A stretch of 64,000 nt of DNA from an uncultured Flavobacteriales bacterium (GCA_905479115.1 CAJQLF010000048.1:1-64000), one strand, 5' to 3'; numbered from the stretch's first letter, positions 16,699 through 26,658 are shown. Notes: a model not told the origin generated them from the sequence alone. Program-made: numbers and translations.

Positions 16699-18912
16699 AT
16701 GGATAATCTCCTGCTTTATTTAGTACCAGCAATTGCCGTAGTGGGATTGCTCGTGATGGCCGTTCAAGCAGCTTGGGTTCGCAAGCAAGATGCAGGCAAC
16801 GACCGAATGAAGGAAATCGCAAAACACATTCACGAGGGTGCATTGGCATTTTTAAGTGCCGAGTACCGAATCCTCGCGATTTTTGTGGTCATCGCTGGTG
16901 CGTTGCTCGGACTGGTAGCCAGCCTCGTTGAGACGACGCATTGGTTTATAATCGTAGCTTTCGTTATTGGTGCTGTGTTTTCGGCTTTGGCGGGGAACAT
17001 GGGAATGCGCATTGCAACTGAAGCGAATGTGCGGACGACACAAGCGGCGCGTTCAAGCTTGAGTGAAAGTCTCAAGGTGAGCTTCACGGGTGGCATGGTC
17101 ATGGGACTGGGTGTCGCTGGTTTGGCTGTATTCGGGTTGAGTACTTTATTCATTCTGCTGTTCCAATCCAACCTATTAGGAGTCTCCTTTGCAGGTGGGA
17201 ATGTGGAATCGTTTACGATTTTGCTTGAGGCGCTCGCAGGATTCTCGCTGGGTGCAGAGAGCATCGCACTCTTCGCCCGTGTAGGAGGAGGCATCTATAC
17301 AAAAGCCGCTGACGTTGGAGCTGACTTGGTCGGAAAGGTCGAAGCGGGAATTCCAGAAGACGACCCCCGAAATCCAGCGACCATTGCTGACAATGTAGGA
17401 GACAATGTCGGGGACGTAGCCGGAATGGGTGCTGACCTCTTTGGATCTTACGTTGCGACCGTTTTGGCCGCCATGGTTTTAGGCAATTACGTCATTCGCG
17501 ATATGGGCAGCAGCTACGATTATGAAGTCTACGGGATTTCAACGATGCTTCTGCCCCTGGTAATCTCAGCGTTGGGCATCATCTTTTCAATCATTGGCGC
17601 CCAGTTCATCCGAGTTGGAGACGGTGGGAAAGAAGCAGAAGTTCAAGCTGCACTCAACCGAGGAAACTGGGGCAGCATCATTTTGACAGCCATCGCCTGC
17701 TATTTCTTAATCGATACGATGTTGCCGGAGCAATTGACCATGGATTTCTTTGGTGAAGGGTTGCGCACCTTTGGTTCGATCCAAGTTTTTTATGCTGTTT
17801 TAGTGGGCTTGACCGTGGGAGCCGCCATCAGCTGGATGACTGAATACTACACAGGTTTGGGCAAGAAGCCCGTATTCGACATCGTTCAAAAATCGTCGAC
17901 GGGCGCTGCAACCAACATTATTGCGGGTCTCGCGACGGGTATGATTTCAACGTGCGGTCCGATTCTTTTGTTCGCGGGCGCAATTTGGGCAGCCTATGAG
18001 TTTGCTGGATTCTATGGAGTTGCCATCGCGGCGTGTGCCATGATGGCCACTACAGCGATGCAATTGGCCATTGACGCCTTTGGTCCCATTGCAGACAATG
18101 CGGGGGGAATTGCAGAGATGAGTGAATTGCCTGATGAAGTGCGCGAGCGCACGGATATTTTGGATTCTGTTGGAAATACGACTGCAGCAATCGGAAAAGG
18201 ATTTGCCATTGCTTCTGCAGCATTGACAGCTTTGGCCTTGTTTGCTGCCTACGTCACCTTCACAGGAATTGATGGAATCAACATTTACAAAGCCAAAGTA
18301 TTGGCGGCGTTGTTCATCGGAGGAATGGTGCCCGTAGTATTCTCTGCCTTGGCCATGAATAGCGTAGGTAAAGCCGCCATGGAAATGGTCAAAGAGGTCC
18401 GACGCCAATTCAAGGAGATTCCTGGAATCATGGAAGGTACAGGAACCCCTGAATACAGCAAGTGTGTTGACATCTCCACGCAAGCTGCTTTGCGAGAAAT
18501 GATGCTGCCCGGTGCAATTACCATCATAGCTCCAATCTTGGTTGGTTTCATCATGGGTGCCGAAGCATTGGGTGCTTACATGGCTGGTGTTGCAGTCTCT
18601 GGTGTGTTATGGGCCATCTTCCAAAACAATGCCGGTGGTGCTTGGGACAACGCCAAGAAGTCATTTGAAGCAGGTGTTGAAATCGACGGAGAAATGACCT
18701 ACAAAGGCTCTGAAGCCCACAAGGCAGCGGTCACGGGTGATACCGTTGGTGATCCTTTCAAAGACACAAGCGGCCCATCCATGAACATTTTGATCAAACT
18801 AACGTGCTTGGTAGGTCTTGTTATTGCCCCAATTTTGGGTGGTCACGATGCACCTGAAGAAGAAGCAGATGTGAAGGCTCAGAAAGTAGAGGTTCAAGCT
18901 GAAATTGACTGA
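16699..18912 (+). CDS. hppA: membrane-bound ion-pumping pyrophosphatase
   Basis: A 737-residue, roughly 16-helix membrane pyrophosphatase that couples PPi hydrolysis to Na+ and/or H+ export. The active-site signature [19 protein letters not shown] and the metal-binding [18 protein letters not shown] are intact. [10 protein letters not shown] carries the Ala/Gly pair typical of K+-dependent enzymes, whereas K+-independent ones have Lys. Many Bacteroidota homologues pump Na+; pump specificity is inferred, not proven. A very strong terminator follows 32 bp after the stop. Confidence 0.93.
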   Translation: MDNLLLYLVPAIAVVGLLVMAVQAAWVRKQDAGNDRMKEIAKHIHEGALAFLSAEYRILAIFVVIAGALLGLVASLVETTHWFIIVAFVIGAVFSALAGNMGMRIATEANVRTTQAARSSLSESLKVSFTGGMVMGLGVAGLAVFGLSTLFILLFQSNLLGVSFAGGNVESFTILLEALAGFSLGAESIALFARVGGGIYTKAADVGADLVGKVEAGIPEDDPRNPATIADNVGDNVGDVAGMGADLFGSYVATVLAAMVLGNYVIRDMGSSYDYEVYGISTMLLPLVISALGIIFSIIGAQFIRVGDGGKEAEVQAALNRGNWGSIILTAIACYFLIDTMLPEQLTMDFFGEGLRTFGSIQVFYAVLVGLTVGAAISWMTEYYTGLGKKPVFDIVQKSSTGAATNIIAGLATGMISTCGPILLFAGAIWAAYEFAGFYGVAIAACAMMATTAMQLAIDAFGPIADNAGGIAEMSELPDEVRERTDILDSVGNTTAAIGKGFAIASAALTALALFAAYVTFTGIDGINIYKAKVLAALFIGGMVPVVFSALAMNSVGKAAMEMVKEVRRQFKEIPGIMEGTGTPEYSKCVDISTQAALREMMLPGAITIIAPILVGFIMGAEALGAYMAGVAVSGVLWAIFQNNAGGAWDNAKKSFEAGVEIDGEMTYKGSEAHKAAVTGDTVGDPFKDTSGPSMNILIKLTCLVGLVIAPILGGHDAPEEEADVKAQKVEVQAEID

Positions 18913-18944
18913 AGGAATTACCTTGGACTGGACGTCGTCCAGCC

Positions 18945-18990
18945 AAGAACGAAAAAAGGGACCCGTTGACGGGTCCCTTTTTTCGTTCTT
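18945..18990. terminator. perfect 21-bp-stem terminator after hppA
   Basis: The sequence is a perfect inverted repeat with 21-bp arms around a TTGA loop. The GC-rich core (GGGACCCG/CGGGTCCC) is flanked by A6 and T6 runs on its two sides, so it can terminate transcription from either strand. Confidence 0.93.
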
Positions 18991-19103
18991 CATTTCTTCT
19001 GCCTTCATTCCTCTGCAATCATCCTAGCAACGCCCCAATGGAGCAGTCATGAGGAACATCGAGGTCCATACAAGGCCTCTAGACGAAGTGTCTAAACGAA
19101 CGT
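18991..19103. other. intergenic region with 12-bp tandem duplication
   Basis: No gene was seen. At 19090-19113 the 12-mer GTCTAAACGAAC occurs twice head to tail; the second copy runs into the last codons and stop of the deoxynucleoside kinase gene, so it looks like a recent slippage duplication of that gene's end. Confidence 0.5.
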
Positions 19104-19721
19104 CTAAACGAACAAACCGTGCAACTCGGCATCCACTCCCTCAATCACCACTCCTAAGTCCTCTTTGCTTTCGTGGAACCGGTTGTTGTCCACGTCAATA
19201 ATGAGAAGCTTTCCCGTTGTGTATGTGCTGACCCATGCTTCATAGCGCTCATTCAGGCGGTTCAAGTAATCCAACCGGATGGCCTCTTCATAGTCTCGAC
19301 CGCGCTTCTGGATGTTTTCTACCAATTTTGGAACGGAAGCCCGCAGATAAATCATCAAGTCTGGAGGCGAAATGAACTTCTGCATCAACTCGAACAGGTC
19401 CAGATAATTCTGAAAGTCCCTCGAGCTCATCAAGCCCATGGCATGCAAGTTCGGCGCGAAAATGTGCGCGTCTTCATAAATCGTTCGGTCTTGAATTACG
19501 TTCTTACCGCTTTCTTGCAGTTCAGCTAATTGGGCAAATCTCGAACGCAAGAAGAAAACCTGAAGGTTAAAGGACCAGCGCTGCATGTCTTTATAAAAGT
19601 CATTCAGGTAGGGGTTATCATCAACTTGTTCAAAGTGCGGGGCGTAGCGGTAGTGTTTCGACAACAAGGTTGTCAAAGTCGTCTTTCCAGACCCGATGTT
19701 TCCGGCGATGGCAATGTGCAT
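19104..19721 (-). CDS. deoxynucleoside kinase
   Basis: A 205-residue dNK-type kinase that phosphorylates salvaged deoxynucleosides. The P-loop is GNIGSGKTT near the N-terminus. DDNPYLNDFY, QVFFLRSRF, VIQDRTIYEDAHIFA (the catalytic ERS/DR region) and LIYLRAS-type DLMIYLRAS match deoxyadenosine/deoxyguanosine kinases. The LID-type segment KRGRDYEEAIRLDYL is present. It stands alone on the minus strand; the 110-bp gap behind it shows no gene. Confidence 0.9.
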   Translation of the reverse strand: MHIAIAGNIGSGKTTLTTLLSKHYRYAPHFEQVDDNPYLNDFYKDMQRWSFNLQVFFLRSRFAQLAELQESGKNVIQDRTIYEDAHIFAPNLHAMGLMSSRDFQNYLDLFELMQKFISPPDLMIYLRASVPKLVENIQKRGRDYEEAIRLDYLNRLNERYEAWVSTYTTGKLLIIDVDNNRFHESKEDLGVVIEGVDAELHGLFV

Positions 19722-19831
19722 AATCTTGGCTTCGTTCAGCCTGCAAAATAGGCCGAATTAGAACAGCATCGAAACCGTGTTTTCAACAGCTACCCCACAC
19801 GCATTGCACGAAATATGTGAATGGATTCGGC

Positions 19832-21373
19832 TTAAGAACTCACGGAGGGACGTTGAACTTGGCTCAATGCCAACAATTCTTCGAGCATGATCCTGGTATT
19901 TGACAGGCGCGGAACTTTGTGTTGTCCTCCGAATTTTCCTTTGGAGCGAAGCCACGCCTCGAAGCTTCCCGATGGCAATTCACGGCCGATTGGAAACCCC
20001 AAAACAAAGTTCTCTGAACGCTTTGCATCGTAATCTGAATTTCGACGGCGCAGCGAGCTGTCCAAGCATTCTAAAAAGAGGGACATACCGCCGACTGGAG
20101 GCTTGACAAATTCAATGCACCACTCGTGGGCACCGGAATCATCCAGACTCATGAAGACGGGCGCTGCGGTATAATCGCGCACCAGCGCATTGGTCAGGGT
20201 GCAGGCTTCAGCGATGGCATGGTCCGCTTGTTCAACCATGACCTCCTCGCCAAACGCATTCAAATACGACGTGGTTCGGCCCACAACTTGCAATCGAAAA
20301 GGATGAACCCCTGTGATCCGAATGACATCCCCCAGCGAGTATCGCCACAATCCAGCATTCGAAGAAATAACAAGCGCGTAGTCCTGCCCTACCTCCACTT
20401 CACGCAGCTCCAAAGCCACCGGTTGCTCGCTATCCCACTCGCTCATTGGCAAGAATTCAAAATAAATTCCGTAATCCAGCATCAGCAAGAGATCCTCCTC
20501 TTCCAATCGATCCTGGAGTGCAAAAAATCCCTCAGATGCATTATACGTTTCCAAAAAATCGAATGGATACCGAGTGGTGCCTACGAGCGATTCAAATTCG
20601 GTCTGGTATGGAATGAAACTCACACCTCCATGCATGAATAGCTGCAAATTCGGCCAAACCTCACTCAACGTAGCAGCACCAGAAAGCTCCAATACCCGCC
20701 TCGCGATAACCAACATCCAACTCGGTATTCCTGCCAAAATTCGGACATCTTCTTTCATGGTGGAACGTGCCATCGCATCCACCTTTTCCTTCCAATTCTC
20801 CATCAAGGCAATGTCCCGACTGGGCGTTCGCCTTGATTCCACCCAGAACGGCAGATTTCGTACAATGATGGCGCTCAAATCACCCGTATACCCCCCGCTT
20901 CCATCGGGATGGAGCGCTGAAGACCCCCCGAGAATGAGGTGTTTCCCGTCATACAACTGGGCGTCCGGGCGTTGATCACAAAAAAGCGCCAGCAGATCCT
21001 TGCCTCCTTTATAATGGCAAGCATTCAAGGCCGATTCAGTTACCGGAATAAACTTGCTTCGATCCGAACTCGTCCCCGAACTCTTCGCGAACCATCGAGT
21101 TTCTCCTGGCCAAAGCACCCCTGGTTCTCCCTCCCTCGCGCGATCGATCCATGGTTTAATCTCGTCGTATGTTCGAATGGGGACCTGACGTCTGAACTCC
21201 TTCAAATTACGAACGTCCTTCAACCCATGCTCAGCACCAAACTGTGTCATTTTTCCATTGGCGATAAGCCGCCCAAACAACGAGCGCTGCATCTCCACAG
21301 GATGGGTTCGGACCGAATCCAGATGCACCATCCGTTTTCGAATGAACCAATTGAATGCTGAATTAAGCGCCAT
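19832..21373 (-). CDS. GH3 family acyl-adenylate-forming enzyme
   Basis: A 513-residue homologue of plant GH3 acyl-acid-amido synthetases, which adenylate a carboxylate and conjugate it to an amine or amino acid. Visible motifs are KSSGTSSDRSKFIPVT (ATP phosphate loop), FLETYNASEGFFALQD (adenine-binding region) and LWRYSLGDVIRITG with VGRTTSYLNAFGEE (hinge and C-domain). Bacteroidota carry these widely, but the bacterial substrate is not established. It sits 36 bp behind the cysteine desulfurase gene on the same strand. Confidence 0.9.
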   Translation of the reverse strand: MALNSAFNWFIRKRMVHLDSVRTHPVEMQRSLFGRLIANGKMTQFGAEHGLKDVRNLKEFRRQVPIRTYDEIKPWIDRAREGEPGVLWPGETRWFAKSSGTSSDRSKFIPVTESALNACHYKGGKDLLALFCDQRPDAQLYDGKHLILGGSSALHPDGSGGYTGDLSAIIVRNLPFWVESRRTPSRDIALMENWKEKVDAMARSTMKEDVRILAGIPSWMLVIARRVLELSGAATLSEVWPNLQLFMHGGVSFIPYQTEFESLVGTTRYPFDFLETYNASEGFFALQDRLEEEDLLLMLDYGIYFEFLPMSEWDSEQPVALELREVEVGQDYALVISSNAGLWRYSLGDVIRITGVHPFRLQVVGRTTSYLNAFGEEVMVEQADHAIAEACTLTNALVRDYTAAPVFMSLDDSGAHEWCIEFVKPPVGGMSLFLECLDSSLRRRNSDYDAKRSENFVLGFPIGRELPSGSFEAWLRSKGKFGGQHKVPRLSNTRIMLEELLALSQVQRPSVSS

Positions 21374-21409
21374 GGTTAAGGTTTGCCCCTGTAAAGTAAG
21401 GCATGGAAA

Positions 21410-22549
21410 TTATTTCACAGGAGCAAAAACGCGCTTAATTGCCTCCAAGGCATAATCTACCTCTTCTTCCGTGTTGTAGCGCCCAAATGAAAACCGCAAG
21501 CTCGCCCGGTCCGAATCGTGGTAGTTCAAGGCTCGCAAGACATGCGATCCCAGAGTGGCTCCGCTGGAGCAGGCACTTCCACCAGAGCAAGCGACACCTT
21601 CCAAATCCAGCAGAAAAAGAGCCATCCCCGACTTGGGATGGGGCGGGAACGACACGTTCAAAACAGTGTAAAGCCGATCGGGTTGATCCGAATTACCGTT
21701 GAACCGCACATCGGGAAAATGAGCATTCAGCCCATCGACCATGCGTTTTTTAAGCGAACGCACATGAAGAACATGGGCATCCAAGTCGTCATAAGCCAAT
21801 CGCATTGCGCGGGTCAGCCCCACAATGTTGTGGGTGCTTTCGGTTCCTCCTCGGACAGCACGCTCCTGACTTCCACCTTCTATTTGACCGCCCAGTTGCA
21901 AACCCTGTCGGATGTAGAGGAAACCAATGCCCTTGGGACCGTGAAATTTGTGGGCTGAACAGGTGATAAAATCAACGGGCAACGTGCTCAGATCAAACGC
22001 ATAGTGGCACATGGTTTGCACCGTGTCGCTATGAAATAAAGCTCCCGCCTCTCGGCAAATTTTTCCAATGCGATCCAAATCTTGAACAATGGCCACCTCG
22101 TTGTTGGCATGCATCAAGCTAACGATAGCCTTTCCGGGCAATGCGAGCAATTCTCCCAAATGAACCAAGTCGACCTGGCCATCCGACTCATGGCGCACCA
22201 AGTCGAGTTGCACACCAGCGCTCCGCTCAAGCGATTTAGCCGTTTTTATAACGGCACTGTGCTCTGCTTCTGACGTAATAATGCGAGTGCATCCAAGGTC
22301 GCGGACCGCAGACCGAAGGGCCAAATTATCCGCCTCCGTACCTCCCGATGTAAAATAGATGGAACTCGGATGGCAGTGCATATGTGCTGCAACGCTTCTC
22401 CGACTTTGCTCAATAATTACCCGAGACCTCCGGCCAACGGCGTGGCTTGAGGAAGGATTCCCAAACATCTCGGTGAGAACCGGCACCATCGCCTGAATCA
22501 CTTCAGGAGCGACGGAGGTCGTGGCGGCGTTATCGAGGTAGACGTTCAT
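21410..22549 (-). CDS. cysteine desulfurase (NifS/IscS-like)
   Basis: A 379-residue PLP enzyme that removes sulfur from cysteine for Fe-S cluster or thio-cofactor synthesis. The start MNVYLDNAATTSVAPEV is standard. HSDTVQTMCH (cofactor Asp/Gln), TCSAHKFHGPKGIGFLY (Schiff-base Lys) and the catalytic loop SGGSACSSGATLGSHVL (active Cys) are intact. An ATG three codons upstream (22558) is possible. No IscU or Suf genes are adjacent, so it may serve tRNA thiolation or a general role. Confidence 0.92.
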   Translation of the reverse strand: MNVYLDNAATTSVAPEVIQAMVPVLTEMFGNPSSSHAVGRRSRVIIEQSRRSVAAHMHCHPSSIYFTSGGTEADNLALRSAVRDLGCTRIITSEAEHSAVIKTAKSLERSAGVQLDLVRHESDGQVDLVHLGELLALPGKAIVSLMHANNEVAIVQDLDRIGKICREAGALFHSDTVQTMCHYAFDLSTLPVDFITCSAHKFHGPKGIGFLYIRQGLQLGGQIEGGSQERAVRGGTESTHNIVGLTRAMRLAYDDLDAHVLHVRSLKKRMVDGLNAHFPDVRFNGNSDQPDRLYTVLNVSFPPHPKSGMALFLLDLEGVACSGGSACSSGATLGSHVLRALNYHDSDRASLRFSFGRYNTEEEVDYALEAIKRVFAPVK

Positions 22550-22595
22550 TGCGTTCATTTCGCTTGAGCAGGAAGACAAAAATGCACCATTTCAA

Positions 22596-23984
22596 TTAAT
22601 TCCCCAATGAGGAAAGCAGTGCATTTAATTCTTCTTTGAAACGACCCGCCAATTCCGCTGCCGCCTCAGCCGATTCTGCTTCTGCATAAACCCGTATGAT
22701 AGGCTCTGTGTTGGATTTTCGGAGATGCACCCACCCTTCGTCAAGGTCAAATTTGACGCCATCAACCACATTAACTTCTGCTTCAGGATGAGCTGCTTCC
22801 AACGCCTTCAATGCAGCATCCACATCCACCGGTGGCAAATCCAGCTTGTCTTTGGACATAAACCAATTCGGGTAGCTCGCACGCAACGTTGACACCGTTT
22901 CACCCGACCGCGCAAGTTGGGTCAAAAACAACGCTGCACCCACTACGGCATCGCGACCGCAATGAGAAGCGGGATAAATGATACCACCGTTTCCTTCTCC
23001 GCCAATAATGGCACCTGTTTCCTTGATCGCTGCGACGACATTGACCTCTCCCACCGCACTCGCTGTATAACTCCCACCATGCCGCTCGGTAACCTGACGC
23101 AAAGCACGGGTTGAGCTCATATTGCTCACTGTATTGCCCGGGGTCCGAGAAAGCACATAATCTGCCACAGCCACCAACGTATATTCCTCCCCAAACCAAC
23201 TTCCGTCTTCGCACACAAAGGCCAGGCGGTCCACATCTGGGTCTACGCTAATGCCTAAATCACATTGATGGGCCACCACTGCTTCGCACAAGTCAGTCAG
23301 GTGGGAGGGCAGAGGTTCAGGATTGTGGGCGAAATGTCCTGTTGGATCACAGTGAACCCGAATCACGTCGCACCCCATCGCTTCGAGCAACATTGGGATG
23401 ATCAAGCCCCCCGTAGAATTCACCGCGTCCACCGCCACCTTAAAACGCCGGTTTTGCACTTCAGCAGCATCCACAAGGTCCAATTCAAGCGCGAGTCCCA
23501 CATGCTTTTGCATCCAATCTAAACGCATGTGAACGTTTCCGATGTGATCTACCTCTGCAAATGCAGGATGACCTTGGGACAATTCCAAGACCCGTTCTCC
23601 ATCCTTCGATGAAAGAAATTCGCCCGTCTCATCCAAGAGCTTGAGCGCATTCCATTGTTTGGGGTTGTGGCTGGCCGTTAATATGATGCCCCCATCTGCT
23701 TGCTCTGCTGGGACAGCCAATTCTACGGTCGGCGTCGTGCTTAATCCTAAATCAATCACATGCACCCCCATTGCATTGAGTGTGCCAACCAAACAGTCCC
23801 GCACCATTTCTCCGCTGAGGCGCGCATCACGCCCCACCACCACGGTGGGCTGGCTTCGGCCAGAACGCTCCTGAACCCATTGAGCATAGCCTGTACCAAA
23901 CTTCACAATGTCCGGAGGGGTTAATCCCTCCCCAGCGGGGCCACCGATGGTCCCTCGAATTCCTGATATCGATGTAATGAGCAT
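22596..23984 (-). CDS. glmM: phosphoglucosamine mutase
   Basis: A 462-residue alpha-D-phosphohexomutase converting glucosamine-6-P to glucosamine-1-P for peptidoglycan precursors. Catalytic Ser loop ILTASHNPKQWNALK, metal-binding DPDVDRLAFV, sugar-specificity loop GEGNGGIIYP and phosphate-binding RKSNTEPIIRVY are visible. The GEGNGG loop favours GlmM over phosphomannomutase. Translation is placed at MLITSISGIRGT; an in-frame extension to 24071 is rejected because a TATTTTTG promoter box lies just before this ATG. Confidence 0.9.
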   Translation of the reverse strand: MLITSISGIRGTIGGPAGEGLTPPDIVKFGTGYAQWVQERSGRSQPTVVVGRDARLSGEMVRDCLVGTLNAMGVHVIDLGLSTTPTVELAVPAEQADGGIILTASHNPKQWNALKLLDETGEFLSSKDGERVLELSQGHPAFAEVDHIGNVHMRLDWMQKHVGLALELDLVDAAEVQNRRFKVAVDAVNSTGGLIIPMLLEAMGCDVIRVHCDPTGHFAHNPEPLPSHLTDLCEAVVAHQCDLGISVDPDVDRLAFVCEDGSWFGEEYTLVAVADYVLSRTPGNTVSNMSSTRALRQVTERHGGSYTASAVGEVNVVAAIKETGAIIGGEGNGGIIYPASHCGRDAVVGAALFLTQLARSGETVSTLRASYPNWFMSKDKLDLPPVDVDAALKALEAAHPEAEVNVVDGVKFDLDEGWVHLRKSNTEPIIRVYAEAESAEAAAELAGRFKEELNALLSSLGN

Positions 23985-23988
23985 GGGG

Positions 23989-23996
23989 CAAAAATA
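23989..23996 (-). promoter_or_regulatory. glmM: -7 box abutting the glmM start codon
   Basis: TATTTTTG, an exact TAnnTTTG match, ends 4 nt (CCCC) before the glmM ATG. No -33 element is obvious. Confidence 0.55.
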
Positions 23997-24083
23997 CCGT
24001 GAGGAGGCCGCATTCGTGAAGTTTTTGGCGTCGGATGTGAAAAAAGCCCTGTTCGAAATGACCCACCTCAAGGCATCTGGTCT

Positions 24084-24091
24084 TAGCTTTG
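24084..24091 (+). promoter_or_regulatory. -7 box abutting the TPR gene start
   Basis: TAGCTTTG is an exact TAnnTTTG match ending 6 nt before the ATG at 24098. Confidence 0.45.
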
Positions 24092-24097
24092 TGGCTG

Positions 24098-25510
24098 ATG
24101 AACGAAGAAGGACGCGCTTATCGGGATGAACTCACGTTGAAAAGCTTGGTCAGGAAGTTCGAAGATATGGTCGAACAAGGTGATCAGGCTTTCTTTGACG
24201 TGGATGAATTGGAAGGCTTAATCGAGCACTACTTGGAACACAAGTCTCAACGAAAAGCCCAGTCTGTCCTTCGCTATGCGTGCCAATTATATCCCGGCAA
24301 CCTCACCCTCAAGTTGCGTCAGTCGCAGATTTGGGTAGCCATAGGACAGCCTGTGAAAGCCGTCCCTCTGCTAAAGGAACTTCTCGAGATTGAGCCACAC
24401 AGCGAAGAAATCTTGATAACGTTGGGCTCGGTCTACAGCCAAATGTCAGAGCATAAACTCGCAATCGACTGTTTTGAGCGGGCTCTGGTATTTTCAGATC
24501 CGGAAACCCGGCGAGAAATACGCATCGACCTCGCGTTGGAATTTGAGAACATGGGAGCGTGGAAAGAAGCCATACGCAACCTACACGATGCTCTGCTGGA
24601 AGACCCTGCGAACGAAACCGCAGTTTATGAATTGGCCTTTTGCTTCGAGCGCACCGGACAATTCAAGCGAGCTGCTGAATTCTATGAGCAATTCTTGGAG
24701 GACCAACCCTATTCATTTGCCGCTTGGTACAGCCTAGGCAATGCGCTTCAACAATGCGGACGTTATCCCCAAGCCATTGAAGCGTACGACTTTGCCATCG
24801 CCATTGAAGGCGCTTTTGGTCCGGCTTACCATCAGAAAGCTGAAGCCCTGGTATCCATGGAACGGTACCATGACGCATTGAGCACATACGAAGAAACCCT
24901 CTCATTTGAAGACGCCTCACCGGGCACCAGATGCTACATGGGAGAGTGCTTGGAACGAATTGGTGATTTGGCACGTGCTGAAACGTATTACCGCGAAAGC
25001 CTCAAACTCGACCCTCAATTTGCCGACGCTTTTGTTGGCTTGGGCGTCCTTGCTGATATGCGCGGACAATGGCGGGAAGCATGCTCCTATTTTGAGCAAG
25101 CATTGGAAATCGAGCCGCATCAGGCGGACTACCATTTGCTTCTTGCTACCACGCTCAAAAAACTCAAGGAATTTGATCGGGCAGAGGAGCTTTACACCAA
25201 AGGATTGATTTTAGATATTAAGCATGAAGAGTTGTGGGTCGAGCGCATGGATAATCTCCAACTAGCGGAGCGGCACGATGATGCGCTGATGATTGCCGAC
25301 GACGCCCAAACCGCTATTGGTCAGCATCCCGATATGGGCTACCGTAAATTCATCAGCCTCTATGCCACCGGGCTCCAGAAGGACGCTTTTGACTTGCTCG
25401 AGCATTTACTGACCCACTATTTCGATCATTCTGAGATCTTGCTCAAATTTTTACCAGCGCTTGCCAATGATGCGCGCTTCAACGAACGCATAGAGCGTTT
25501 TAAACCCTGA
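24098..25510 (+). CDS. tetratricopeptide-repeat protein
   Basis: A 470-residue cytoplasmic protein made almost wholly of TPR helix pairs from about residue 50 on (for example LITLGSVYSQMSEHKLAIDC, AWYSLGNALQQCGRYPQAIE, CYMGECLERIGDLARAETYY, AFVGLGVLADMRGQWREACS). It has no signal peptide or membrane segment and should be a protein-interaction scaffold. Bacteroidota often carry such a protein beside this gene set. It starts a plus-strand run in which the next gene follows after 3 bp. A TTG at 24089 is a less likely start. Confidence 0.85.
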   Translation: MNEEGRAYRDELTLKSLVRKFEDMVEQGDQAFFDVDELEGLIEHYLEHKSQRKAQSVLRYACQLYPGNLTLKLRQSQIWVAIGQPVKAVPLLKELLEIEPHSEEILITLGSVYSQMSEHKLAIDCFERALVFSDPETRREIRIDLALEFENMGAWKEAIRNLHDALLEDPANETAVYELAFCFERTGQFKRAAEFYEQFLEDQPYSFAAWYSLGNALQQCGRYPQAIEAYDFAIAIEGAFGPAYHQKAEALVSMERYHDALSTYEETLSFEDASPGTRCYMGECLERIGDLARAETYYRESLKLDPQFADAFVGLGVLADMRGQWREACSYFEQALEIEPHQADYHLLLATTLKKLKEFDRAEELYTKGLILDIKHEELWVERMDNLQLAERHDDALMIADDAQTAIGQHPDMGYRKFISLYATGLQKDAFDLLEHLLTHYFDHSEILLKFLPALANDARFNERIERFKP

Positions 25511-25513
25511 ACT

Positions 25514-26320
25514 ATGTTCGAAATTTCGCATCTTCCTGAACGCACTACCCACCCGCGTACCAATGGTCTCACCATGGTCATGGATAAGGGCTTGAGCCTC
25601 AGAGGCGCAGAAGACCTCATTGAAATTGGAGCCGGAAAGGTTGATCTGCTGAAACTTGGTTTTGGTACAGCCCTCATGACTCCTGGCGTCGAAAAGAAAG
25701 TGCGGTTGTACCGTGAAGCTGGCTTCGACGTGTATTGCGGTGGCACCCTATTTGAGGCCTTTTTTATTCGCAATGAACTGGACAATTATCTTCGGTTCAT
25801 AGACAAACTCGGCATTGAATGCCTTGAGGTCAGCGATGGCTCCATGGTCATTCCCCACGATGAAAAATGCGCGGTCATTCACAAGCTCAGTAAAAATTAC
25901 AAGGTCTTATCGGAAGTTGGCTCCAAAGAAGAAGGCATTCTGATCAGTCCTGCGAAGTGGATTCGAATGATGAGCAATGAACTTGAAGCCGGCAGCGTCA
26001 AGGTCATTGCCGAAGCCCGAGAAAGTGGAAATGTCGGGATTTACAGGCCCAACGGCAGTGCGCACGTGCAACTGATTCGCCGAATCCTGGCCAATGTTGC
26101 GCTTGAAGATATCCTATGGGAAGCGCCAAAAAAACCGCAACAAGTCTGGTTCATCCGTCAATTCGGTGCAAATGTCAACTTAGGAAACATCGGACCTAGT
26201 GATTTAATTCCCTTGGAATGCCTTAGGATGGGACTCCGTGGAGACACATTTTTTGAGAGCCTACCAGACTCTTTAGCGGAAGGAAAGCGGCTGGTTAATG
26301 AGCCGGTAGAAGAAGATTAA
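25514..26320 (+). CDS. phosphosulfolactate synthase (ComA family)
   Basis: A 268-residue TIM-barrel enzyme that adds sulfite to phosphoenolpyruvate to give (2R)-phospho-3-sulfolactate. Signature segments are TMVMDKGLSLRGAEDLIEIGAGKVDLLKLGFGT (read in parts), YCGGTLFEAFFIRN, ECLEVSDGSMVIPHDEK and the C-terminal PSDLIPLECLRMGLRGD. In methanogens this starts coenzyme M synthesis; in Bacteroidota the end product is unclear, possibly sulfolactate or sulfonolipid precursors. No ComB or ComC homologue lies next to it. It follows the TPR gene by 3 bp. Confidence 0.9.
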   Translation: MFEISHLPERTTHPRTNGLTMVMDKGLSLRGAEDLIEIGAGKVDLLKLGFGTALMTPGVEKKVRLYREAGFDVYCGGTLFEAFFIRNELDNYLRFIDKLGIECLEVSDGSMVIPHDEKCAVIHKLSKNYKVLSEVGSKEEGILISPAKWIRMMSNELEAGSVKVIAEARESGNVGIYRPNGSAHVQLIRRILANVALEDILWEAPKKPQQVWFIRQFGANVNLGNIGPSDLIPLECLRMGLRGDTFFESLPDSLAEGKRLVNEPVEED

Positions 26321-26328
26321 TTTGAACC

Positions 26329-26658
26329 ATGAAAGGTCCTGTCTCCTCTGTTACCCCACAAACAGTGCACCAATGGCAATTGGAAGGCAGAACATTTACC
26401 TTTTTGGACATTCGTGAAATCAATGAAGTGACGGTGAGCCGGTTGACGGATGTCCACATTCCGATGGCCTTCTGTTTGAGCCGTATGGCTGAAATTCCAA
26501 GGAACCATCCCGTCGTGGTGTATTGTCGCTCAGGCAGCCGATCTGCGGCAACGGTCAGTGCGCTCAGCACCAAACACGGATTCACCAACCTGCACAGCTT
26601 GGTTGGAGGAATCACGGCATGGATGGCTGAATATTCGCCTGAGACCGAAGTCGGATGA
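26329..26658 (+). CDS. single-domain rhodanese-like protein
   Basis: A 109-residue rhodanese domain with the active-site loop VVYCRSGSRSA (catalytic Cys) and the LVGGITAW ending. It transfers or carries persulfide sulfur, or acts as a sulfurtransferase partner. It has no signal peptide. Its stop overlaps the DUF368 start (ATGA), so the two genes are translationally coupled; placement after a sulfonate-forming enzyme may be meaningful or incidental. Confidence 0.88.
   Translation: MKGPVSSVTPQTVHQWQLEGRTFTFLDIREINEVTVSRLTDVHIPMAFCLSRMAEIPRNHPVVVYCRSGSRSAATVSALSTKHGFTNLHSLVGGITAWMAEYSPETEVG

Noticed and set aside
18991-19103. Possible tRNA or small RNA after hppA
   Set aside because: No cloverleaf or T-loop consensus; the only structure is the 12-bp tandem repeat.
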